Origin: DASYSA01 sp036003885
GTDB taxonomy: Bacteria > Acidobacteriota > Blastocatellia > UBA7656
Direction of reading: 5' to 3'
Assembly (NCBI GenBank): GCA_036003885.1
Contig: DASYSA010000559.1
Span: forward strand, 1 to 11,716
DNA: 11,716 nt
This document shows, one piece after another, positions 1 through 5,400 of this stretch. A program made the translations under genes and the position numbers. Below the pieces are notes generated by a model, which was not told the origin of the DNA, did not search any database, and was given only the letters and a program-made list of their open reading frames with translations. Positions within the stretch are counted from its first letter, which is position 1; each line of letters opens with the position of its first letter.

Positions 1-26
1 GCTCAACACGGAACGGACGCATAAGA

Positions 27-69
27 ATTGCGGAATGCGAAATGCGAAATGCGGAATGCGAAATGCGGA
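27..69. repeat. Degenerate heptamer tandem array (ATGCGRA)n
   Basis: About six copies of a 7-bp unit lie here: an 8-bp ATTGCGGA, then ATGCGAA, ATGCGAA, ATGCGGA, ATGCGAA and ATGCGGA. The array sits just downstream of the stop codon of the minus-strand histidine kinase gene. Open frames through it are only repeat translations (Asn-Ala-Lys-Cys on plus, Phe-Arg-Ile-Ser-His on minus) and are not genes. Similar translated repeats turn up as spurious proteins in many metagenome-derived genomes; that is recollection, not a search. No function can be read from it. Confidence 0.9.
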
Positions 70-121
70 TTCCTAAATCTAACCGCCATAATTAAGGTCG
101 TTAATCCGCATTCGCAATCCG
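53..121 (-). repeat. Inverted repeat spanning the kinase stop codon
   Basis: The right end of the heptamer array (about 52-71) reappears in inverted orientation at 103-121, with one mismatch and one 1-nt indel over about 19-20 bp. The inner 10 bp (62-71 against 103-112) pair perfectly. The 31-nt loop contains the kinase stop codon (79-81). In the kinase mRNA this could form a 3'-end hairpin, but no T-tract follows, so it is not a typical intrinsic terminator. Confidence 0.6.
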
Positions 122-1926
122 AAGCGCGCCGTGAAGTGAAACGTGCTGCCCAGCTCCGGCCGGCTTTCGACCCAAATTTGACCACCCATCAATGCGACCA
201 GTTTAGAGGAGATAGTCAGGCCCAGCCCAGTTCCCCCGTAGCGCCGAGTCGTCGAGCCATCCGCCTGCGAGAAAGCCTCGAAGATCACCTGCTGCTTTTC
301 TGCCGGAATACCGATGCCGGTGTCGGTCACCAGGAAGTGCAGGAGCGCATGCTCGACCGTCTGTGCCTCCGCGGCGACCCTGACGGCCACCTGCCCGTGG
401 CCCGTAAACTTGATTGCGTTGCCGACCAGATTGATCAGGATCTGCCGCAGGCGTCCCGGATCTCCGACCAGCGCATCAGGCACTTCGGGCTCAACGCTAC
501 ATGAAAGTGTCAGACCCTTCTGCCGGGCGCGCAGGGACAACGTCTTCAGAGTGTCCTCGATGCTCTCGCGGAGCTGGAAGCCGATGAACTCAAGGTCAAG
601 TTTGCCGGCTTCAATCTTTGAAAAGTCGAGGGTGTCGTTGAGAAGAGTGAGCAGAGAATCGGCGGATGCTTTGACCATACTCAGATACTCGCGCTGCTGG
701 TTGGTGAGTTCAGTGTCGAGGGTGAGTTCAGTCATGCCCATGATTCCATTCATGGGTGTGCGGATCTCATGGCTCATGTTGGCAAGGAACTCGCTCTTGG
801 AGCGATTGGCAGCTTCGGCCACTTCCATGGCTTCCTGCAATTCTTTCTCCGCCTGTATTCGCTTGGTCACGTCCCGGGAGATCCCGCGAAAGCCTACCGG
901 CTGCCCGGTCGAGTCTCTTATGAGAGAGATATTTGATTCAACGTAGTAAGTTGTACCATCCCCTCTGATCACTTCATAGCCAAACTCGGTCGCAGGTTCC
1001 CCGGTGCTGTAGATCTGCTTGAACACTCGGGCCATTCTCATGGCAGTCTCTTCATTCATGAAGTGCTTGTTGCTGAGTCCCATCAGCTCTTCTCTCGAGC
1101 GCCGGAACCATTTGGTCACCTGTGTATTGAAGAAGGTGAACTTTCCCGTGAGGTCGGTCTCCCAATAGCCATCGGTCATTTCCTCGATGATAGTGCGGTA
1201 TCGGCGTTCGCTTTCGCTTCGGGCCGCCTCCGCCTGTCTCCTCTCACACACTCGTCCGAGCTGGTGGGCGATGTGGTCCATGACTCCAAGGAATTGCTCG
1301 TCGTACTCGACCGGCTCACTCGAGAAGAACTCAAGCACGGTCGCCACCGTTCCGTTGACGAGCACCGGCAGACCGACCGCCGCTCTTAGTCCGGTACTCT
1401 TCGCATCAGCGGCTCTGGAAAAACCCGAGTCCCTGGTCACGTCCTCGATCCATATCGACTTCCGGCGGGCAATAACCCGGCCCGGCAGCTCGTTCGCTTC
1501 GACTAGACGCGTCTGCTGTGTGATGTCGCGGAACGCCGAAAACCGCTCGGGGTCCGCCAGGTGCCAGAGATTCGCCGAGGTCAGGTTCCATGACGAGGCT
1601 TCAGCCGCGCGGTAAGCATGTCCGACTGGCCATCCGATATGGGTGCAGATCTGCTCGACACACACCTGAATCACGCTCTCGATGGCCAGGCCCTCCTCGC
1701 AAGTCGCGCCAACAACTTTCAGCAATTCGATCAACGCAGCCTTCTCAGCCAACGTTCCATTCGCCTGGTGTCTTCCGGCGCCCGCGGCGCGCAACTCAGG
1801 CATTTCACTGCGCGGATCCAATGCCTCGCTGAGGAGTTCCTCAGTGGTCATATCGCGATTCTGCATCGTGACTACCATCCAGCCCACTATTACCAGCGCC
1901 GCGGTTGTTGACCTCACCTCCTGCAC
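79..1926 (-). CDS. Sensor histidine kinase, GAF-PAS-HisKA-HATPase
   Basis: This encodes a two-component sensor kinase. A GAF domain spans about residues 60-227, a PAS domain about 240-355, a short coiled linker 355-375, then HisKA with the phospho-acceptor His386 in an SHEIRTPMN motif. The HATPase domain has an N-box (NLVGNAIKFT, 499-508), G1 (DTGIGIP, 535-541), F-box and G2 (GGTGLGLTIS). There is no signal peptide and no convincing membrane segment, so it is probably cytosolic, sensing a ligand or redox cue through GAF/PAS. The HisKA/HATPase pair is of the type common in hybrid kinases, but no receiver domain follows: the protein ends 13 residues after the final HATPase strand, and no response regulator is adjacent. 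The start is uncertain. The longest frame begins at GTG 1926, but ATGs at 1878, 1866 and 1851 are also possible and would not affect any domain. The last codons derive from an inverted repeat copy. Confidence 0.93.
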   Translation of the reverse strand: MQEVRSTTAALVIVGWMVVTMQNRDMTTEELLSEALDPRSEMPELRAAGAGRHQANGTLAEKAALIELLKVVGATCEEGLAIESVIQVCVEQICTHIGWPVGHAYRAAEASSWNLTSANLWHLADPERFSAFRDITQQTRLVEANELPGRVIARRKSIWIEDVTRDSGFSRAADAKSTGLRAAVGLPVLVNGTVATVLEFFSSEPVEYDEQFLGVMDHIAHQLGRVCERRQAEAARSESERRYRTIIEEMTDGYWETDLTGKFTFFNTQVTKWFRRSREELMGLSNKHFMNEETAMRMARVFKQIYSTGEPATEFGYEVIRGDGTTYYVESNISLIRDSTGQPVGFRGISRDVTKRIQAEKELQEAMEVAEAANRSKSEFLANMSHEIRTPMNGIMGMTELTLDTELTNQQREYLSMVKASADSLLTLLNDTLDFSKIEAGKLDLEFIGFQLRESIEDTLKTLSLRARQKGLTLSCSVEPEVPDALVGDPGRLRQILINLVGNAIKFTGHGQVAVRVAAEAQTVEHALLHFLVTDTGIGIPAEKQQVIFEAFSQADGSTTRRYGGTGLGLTISSKLVALMGGQIWVESRPELGSTFHFTARFGLRMRINDLNYGG

Positions 1927-2109
1927 GGGGCCAGAAACACGCCTAATTCAGAGTTGAGAATTCACTATATGCATGAACGATAATCCAGGGAGGTCAACTA
2001 TTATAGCTCAAAGACTGGCCGGGAACGACAGTTGATGTCGATCCAGTGACGGAATATCCCGGCGGGCGAATTCTGCACAGAGACGCCCCATAAGTCCTCG
2101 ACTCCTGCG
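1927..2109. other. Intergenic region upstream of the kinase
   Basis: These 183 bp separate the kinase from the upstream secreted-protein gene. On the minus strand there is a perfect TATAAT (2005-2000) without a good -35, and a TTGACC (1997-1992) followed by a TATAGT (1969-1964) at an over-long 22-bp spacing. Either could belong to a kinase promoter, but neither is convincing. No small ORF with a ribosome-binding site and no terminator hairpin with a T-tract was found. Confidence 0.4.
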
Positions 2110-2835
2110 CTACTTGGCCCCATTCTCAACCCTTACGAGAACCAGGTTGTCCTCTTTGATCAACCCCACGTTGGGCGCGTACCACTTGTCCTCAATGGCT
2201 TGCTCAATCGCGCTCGACTCTCTGGTGTGCAGGCAGTTCTTGAAATTACCCGCGGGGACTTTGAAGTCCTCAGTGGTGCTTACGATCTCGGCGCGGTCCC
2301 TCGCGACGCCCGGCGCGTTCTCCTGATAATACTTGTCACCCACCCTGGGCTTCCCCGGCGTCATCAGGCCAAACCTGGCGCCATTGACTCCGGACAACCA
2401 TGCGCCCTCATGGCCCGACACTTTCCCGTTTTCGTACATATCTACGTCCTCGCCAAAGTAGTAAAGATCATGCGTCGTCCGGTCGATTGCGAAGTAATTC
2501 CTCGACACCTCAACCAACCGGCCGTTCTTGGTCTCCCTTTCTTCCACGATGCGGGTCCTGACGCCGTCCACGAGTTTCGTCTCGTCGAGAACGGTTATCG
2601 TTAGCGCATCCTTCCCGTGCTCGAGCTGAAGCCGCAGGCCTGGTTCGAGGATGAAATAGGTGTTTCTACCGGTGTCCGTTAGATTGCTTTTTTTCACAGG
2701 GAAGGACTCTCGCCAGCCCTGGTCAAACTCGTTCTTCGCTGCGGGCGCCGATGATAGGACGGCGATCACAATGATGGCTACGGCGGCTAATCGTGCGCCC
2801 AGGTTGAAAGCGTGTTTTCCAGTTGTGGATGCCAT
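2110..2835 (-). CDS. Conserved secreted protein of unknown function
   Basis: This encodes a 241-residue exported protein. A Sec signal peptide is clear: a basic start, a hydrophobic core at about residues 16-29, and a likely cleavage after an Ala-Pro-Ala-Ala stretch near 30-33. The mature part appears to be a beta-rich soluble domain with Tyr/Phe-Gly-Glu-Asp-Val-Asp (126-132), a VPAGNFKNCLHTRES segment (193-207) and a C-terminal KWYAPNVGLIKED (217-229). The last two resemble motifs in secreted or periplasmic proteins usually annotated as hypothetical or DUF3108-like; this is from memory, and no enzymatic residues stand out. The ATG at 2835 was chosen over one 21 nt upstream because AAGGAG (2848-2843) lies 7 nt before it. 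It lies between the XRE regulator and the kinase on the same strand, with gaps over 100 bp, so it is probably transcribed separately. Confidence 0.85.
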   Translation of the reverse strand: MASTTGKHAFNLGARLAAVAIIVIAVLSSAPAAKNEFDQGWRESFPVKKSNLTDTGRNTYFILEPGLRLQLEHGKDALTITVLDETKLVDGVRTRIVEERETKNGRLVEVSRNYFAIDRTTHDLYYFGEDVDMYENGKVSGHEGAWLSGVNGARFGLMTPGKPRVGDKYYQENAPGVARDRAEIVSTTEDFKVPAGNFKNCLHTRESSAIEQAIEDKWYAPNVGLIKEDNLVLVRVENGAK

Positions 2836-2842
2836 ACGGGAA

Positions 2843-2848
2843 CTCCTT
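2843..2848 (-). promoter_or_regulatory. Shine-Dalgarno of the secreted protein gene
   Basis: AAGGAG on the minus strand lies 7 nt before the ATG at 2835. It decides this start over the upstream in-frame ATG at 2856. Confidence 0.7.
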
Positions 2849-2953
2849 GGGGCCACGGTACGTCAGGGGCGAGTGGTCCCTCGCTGGTGGCCAAATCAGT
2901 TTTTCTCTCTCGACTCTAAGTTCGGGTGACCTGCCGAATCTCGAGAACCTTTC

Positions 2954-3514
2954 TCAACCGATGCGGCCCGGGCCCAGTATCACCGCGCTATAAGCGACCG
3001 CTGCTTTTGCGCCTCTGTTCGCATAAGAATGCTTCTGGTCGCCGCGAAACACAACCACGTCACCGGCGGAGAGCTCGTATCCCTCCCCCGAGACTACGAG
3101 TTCGACCCGTCCCGACTCACAGGCCAGATACTCCCTCGTCCCCATCCGGTGAGGGACCCCGCTCATGTGTGAACCGGGTGGTAACTCCATCCGGTCCAGT
3201 TCCAGGCCCTGAACGTGATCAGGCAGGAGTTTGCGAATGATCACGCCGCCGCGGCGCTGTCTCGGGATTGAATCCGCTCGATAGAATTTCGCAATGGCTT
3301 TCGGTGGACTGATCAGTTCTTCCACCGGAACCTGCAGCGCTCCCGCGACTTTGACGAGCACACTTACGGTCGGGTTCGCCGCGCCTGACTCCAGATTGGA
3401 CCACGTGGGCCTGGGCAAACCTGAAAGCCGAGAGAGCTGCTCCTGGGTCAGGTTTCGGCTCTGCCGCAGCTGTCTGATGTTCTGAGCAATGTACCTGGCG
3501 ATCGCGTCTTCCAT
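2954..3514 (-). CDS. XRE-family regulator with C-terminal cupin domain
   Basis: This encodes a 186-residue DNA-binding regulator. An XRE/Cro-type helix-turn-helix occupies about residues 13-67 (LTQEQLSRLSGLPRPTWSNLE, the recognition helix near 33-41), and a cupin_2 barrel about 106-178, with PHRMGTREYL (121-130) and GDVVVFRGDQKHSYAN (151-166). His122, Glu128 and His162 are possible metal or ligand contacts. This domain order is the usual one for small-molecule-responsive XRE-cupin repressors or activators, in which the cupin is thought to bind an effector. It is divergently transcribed from the SDR/QueA-like pair across 98 bp that carry two direct repeats overlapping its own -35 element, so autoregulation plus control of the pair is likely (inference). 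The start ATG has an AGGA only 4 nt upstream. The effector is unknown. Confidence 0.93.
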   Translation of the reverse strand: MEDAIARYIAQNIRQLRQSRNLTQEQLSRLSGLPRPTWSNLESGAANPTVSVLVKVAGALQVPVEELISPPKAIAKFYRADSIPRQRRGGVIIRKLLPDHVQGLELDRMELPPGSHMSGVPHRMGTREYLACESGRVELVVSGEGYELSAGDVVVFRGDQKHSYANRGAKAAVAYSAVILGPGRIG

Positions 3515-3520
3515 ACCATC

Positions 3521-3549
3521 CTGTTAGCATTCGGATAATCTATTGTCAA
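3521..3549 (-). promoter_or_regulatory. Candidate promoter of the XRE-cupin gene
   Basis: On the minus strand a perfect TTGACA (3549-3544) is followed after 17 bp by TAACAG (3526-3521), a poor -10. This would give a very short 5' leader before the ATG at 3514. The -35 overlaps the first copy of the direct repeat, as expected for autoregulation. Confidence 0.45.
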
Positions 3550-3573
3550 CCACGACGACATATCAACCACGGC
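3546..3573. promoter_or_regulatory. Two direct repeats, candidate operator
   Basis: TCAACCACGAC (3546-3556) and TCAACCACGGC (3563-3573) differ at one of 11 positions and start 17 bp apart. The first overlaps the TTGACA of the regulator promoter; the second lies in the spacer of the candidate SDR promoter. The position in a divergent promoter beside an XRE gene makes this a likely binding site of that regulator (inference). Direct rather than inverted symmetry is somewhat unusual for this class. Confidence 0.55.
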
Positions 3574-3583
3574 TTCGTATGAT
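3555..3583 (+). promoter_or_regulatory. Candidate promoter of the SDR/QueA-like pair
   Basis: ACGACA (3555-3560, 4/6 match) and TATGAT (3578-3583, 5/6 match) are separated by 17 bp, about 30 bp upstream of the SDR start codon. Confidence 0.5.
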
Positions 3584-3597
3584 CATGGTGTGAGACG

Positions 3598-3606
3598 AAG
3601 GAGGTG
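3598..3606 (+). promoter_or_regulatory. Strong Shine-Dalgarno deciding the SDR start
   Basis: AAGGAGGTG ends 6 nt before the ATG at 3613. A GTG at 3604 in the same frame is part of this sequence and so is unlikely to be the start. Confidence 0.85.
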
Positions 3607-3612
3607 AAATTC

Positions 3613-4371
3613 ATGCTGAATCTTAACGGGAAGTCGATTCTGATCACTGGCGGGAGCAAGGGCCTGGGACGCGCCCTGGCCCTCAGCCTTTCCGCACAGG
3701 GAGCGAAAGTAGTCCTCGTCGCTCGTGAAAAGGTGGAACTGGACGAGGCCGTCGGGGCGGTCAGGAAGAATGCCGGAGTCGCATTCGGGATTTCGGCCGA
3801 TGTTGGCGAGAAGGAGAACGTCTATCCGATCGTCGGTCAGGCGGCGGCACTTGCCGGGCCCATCGACGTCCTGATCAACAACGCCAGCACGCTCGGGCCG
3901 GTACCGCTGAGATTGATTGCTGATACGGATTGTGAGGACTTTGAACGAGTCCTTCAGGTGAACACCGTCGGCCCCTTCCGGCTAATGAAGGCAGCCGCCG
4001 GCTCCATGATCGTGAGACAAGCCGGGGTGGTCGTTAACATCTCTTCCGATGCAGCGGTTGAACCGTATGCGGGATGGGGCGTTTACAGCGCTTCCAAAGC
4101 TGCCCTCGACCATCTGACACGGATCGCGGCGCTGGAACTCGCCGACACGGGCGTGCGATTCTTCAGCGTTGATCCGGGAGAGATGGACACCCGGATGCAC
4201 GCCGACGCGATGCCCGACGCCGACCCCGATAGTCTGAAGCAGCCCGACGAGGTGGCCGAGAAGATTGTTTCTATGATCCGGCATTCTGCCGGGATCGAAA
4301 GTGGGGCGAGACTAGTCGCCTCAGACTGGATGGTGCCAAATGAAAGCAGCACGCTCTCCGCGCTCGGATAA
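3613..4371 (+). CDS. SDR-family NAD(P)-dependent oxidoreductase
   Basis: This encodes a 252-residue classical short-chain dehydrogenase/reductase. The Rossmann cofactor motif TGGSKGLG is at residues 12-19, NNAS at 89-92, the structural Asn117, the catalytic Ser near 144-145, and Tyr158-x3-Lys162 (YSASK). All active-site elements are present, so it should be an active oxidoreductase; the substrate is unknown. Arg38 after the second strand favours NADP(H), but this is weak. The C-terminus has a long loop rich in Asp, Met and Pro (192-206). The strong Shine-Dalgarno at 3598-3606 fixes the start at this ATG. The next gene overlaps its 3' end by 32 nt, so the two are almost certainly cotranscribed and translationally coupled. 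The pair lies divergent to the XRE-cupin regulator. Confidence 0.95.
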   Translation: MLNLNGKSILITGGSKGLGRALALSLSAQGAKVVLVAREKVELDEAVGAVRKNAGVAFGISADVGEKENVYPIVGQAAALAGPIDVLINNASTLGPVPLRLIADTDCEDFERVLQVNTVGPFRLMKAAAGSMIVRQAGVVVNISSDAAVEPYAGWGVYSASKAALDHLTRIAALELADTGVRFFSVDPGEMDTRMHADAMPDADPDSLKQPDEVAEKIVSMIRHSAGIESGARLVASDWMVPNESSTLSALG

Positions 4372-5335
4372 GATGAAAGTGAGGCTGCTCGTCGTCAGCG
4401 GAGACGAGTTGCACGACAGCTCGATCAAATCCCTGCCGGATCATCTGCAGCCGGGAGATCTGCTGGTTGTGAACGATGCAGCGACCCTGCCGGCGTCGCT
4501 TCACGGGCGTGATGCCAGAGGTAGTTGGCTTGAGATCCGTCTAAGCGGGCAGGTGGACGACCGTGTTTGGAGGACCGTCACCTTCGGCGCAGGCGATTGG
4601 CGCACTCCGACCGAGGACAGGCCATCGCCCCCCAGCCTCAGGGAAGGCGAGGAGATTATCTTCTCAGATGACTTCAGGGCAAGAGTTCTGAGAGAGAGCG
4701 CCCTCTCAGCGCGACTACTCGATCTGGAGTTCAACCTGGAGGGGCAAGACCTCTGGCGGGGCATTTACGCGCATGGAAAACCGGTTCAATACTCCTACAT
4801 GAATGAGGGCCTGGCTCTGTGGTCTGTGCAGAATGTCTACAGCGGCCGCCCATGGGCGGTCGAAATGCCCAGCGCGGGACATGCATTCAACTGGCGCAGC
4901 CTTTTGAGGCTGGCAGAGAAGGGAGTTCGGATTGTCCCCCTCACTCACGGGGCGGGATTGTCGTCGACGGGAGATGTAGACATTGACCGGGCGTTGCCGC
5001 TCGCGGAAAGATTCGAGATCCCTGCTGGAACGATGCAAGCCGTCACCGAGACCAAAGCCGGAGGCGGCCGCGTCATCGCGGTCGGCACGTCCGTCGTTCG
5101 CGCCCTTGAGAGCTCCGGTTACGGTCTAGCCGGCTTAACTGAGGTGAAGATCGGTCCCGAGCATCAGTTGATGAACGTCGACGGACTTCTGACAGGGACG
5201 CACGACGTGTCTGAGAGTCACTATCAACTGCTCCAGGCCTTTGTCCCGGTCTCTTTGCTGAGGAGAATCAGCAGACATCTTGAGGAAGAGAACTATCTCA
5301 CTCATGAGTTCGGCGACTTGTGTCTCATTCTTTAG
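4340..5335 (+). CDS. QueA-like protein (SAM:tRNA ribosyltransferase-isomerase family)
   Basis: The 331-residue product belongs to the QueA superfamily. QueA itself transfers and isomerises the ribosyl part of S-adenosylmethionine onto 7-aminomethyl-7-deazaguanine in tRNA to make epoxyqueuosine. Recognisable blocks are LQPGDLLVVNDAATLPA (36-52), the MPSAGHAF block (176-183, PTAGLHF in QueA), LTHGAG (201-206, LHVGxGTF in QueA), VIAVGTSVVRALES (245-258), VDGLLTGTH (280-288) and the C-terminal HEFGDLCLIL (322-331). These altered blocks match a divergent branch I recall from actinobacteria and myxobacteria that is annotated as QueA by homology only, so true queuosine activity is doubtful. ATG 4340 keeps an RSPRSDKMKVRLLVV start that aligns with family N-termini; ATG 4373, just after the SDR stop codon, is the alternative. 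No tgt, queG or other queuosine gene is in view. Confidence 0.88.
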   Translation: MKAARSPRSDKMKVRLLVVSGDELHDSSIKSLPDHLQPGDLLVVNDAATLPASLHGRDARGSWLEIRLSGQVDDRVWRTVTFGAGDWRTPTEDRPSPPSLREGEEIIFSDDFRARVLRESALSARLLDLEFNLEGQDLWRGIYAHGKPVQYSYMNEGLALWSVQNVYSGRPWAVEMPSAGHAFNWRSLLRLAEKGVRIVPLTHGAGLSSTGDVDIDRALPLAERFEIPAGTMQAVTETKAGGGRVIAVGTSVVRALESSGYGLAGLTEVKIGPEHQLMNVDGLLTGTHDVSESHYQLLQAFVPVSLLRRISRHLEEENYLTHEFGDLCLIL

Positions 5336-5336
5336 G

Positions 5337-5400
5337 TGACTTCTGACCTCCGACTTCTGATCTCTGACCTCTGACTGACCTCTGACCTCTGGCCTCTGGC
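5337..5400. repeat. Degenerate heptamer tandem array (TGACCTC)n
   Basis: Nine to ten units of a 7-bp repeat fill the whole gap between the convergent QueA-like and amidohydrolase genes: TGACTTC, TGACCTC, CGACTTC, TGATCTC, TGACCTC, a 4-nt TGAC, TGACCTC twice, TGGCCTC and a partial TGGC. It starts 1 nt after the QueA-like stop and touches the amidohydrolase stop codon. Its unit length equals that of the array at 27-69, but the sequence is unrelated. No hairpin terminator is seen, so the array itself is all that separates the two converging transcripts. Confidence 0.92.

Noticed and set aside
27..121. CRISPR array
   Set aside because: The repeat unit is 7 bp with no spacers, and no cas gene is present.
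28..504. Open frame beginning inside the heptamer array
   Set aside because: The first residues are repeat translation and the remainder is antisense to the kinase catalytic domain.
79..1926. Hybrid kinase with receiver domain
   Set aside because: The frame stops 13 residues after the HATPase domain, and no receiver motif is found downstream in any frame before the window edge.
1945..1962. AATTC...GAATT short inverted repeat upstream of the kinase
   Set aside because: Only 5-bp arms with an 8-nt loop and no pairing inside; expected by chance in an AT-rich stretch.
2851..2904. GGCCAC/GTGGCC and GCGAG/CTCGC hairpins followed by TTTTT on the plus strand, terminator-like
   Set aside because: No plus-strand gene ends here; both flanking genes are on the minus strand, and the T-run is 7 nt beyond the outer stem.
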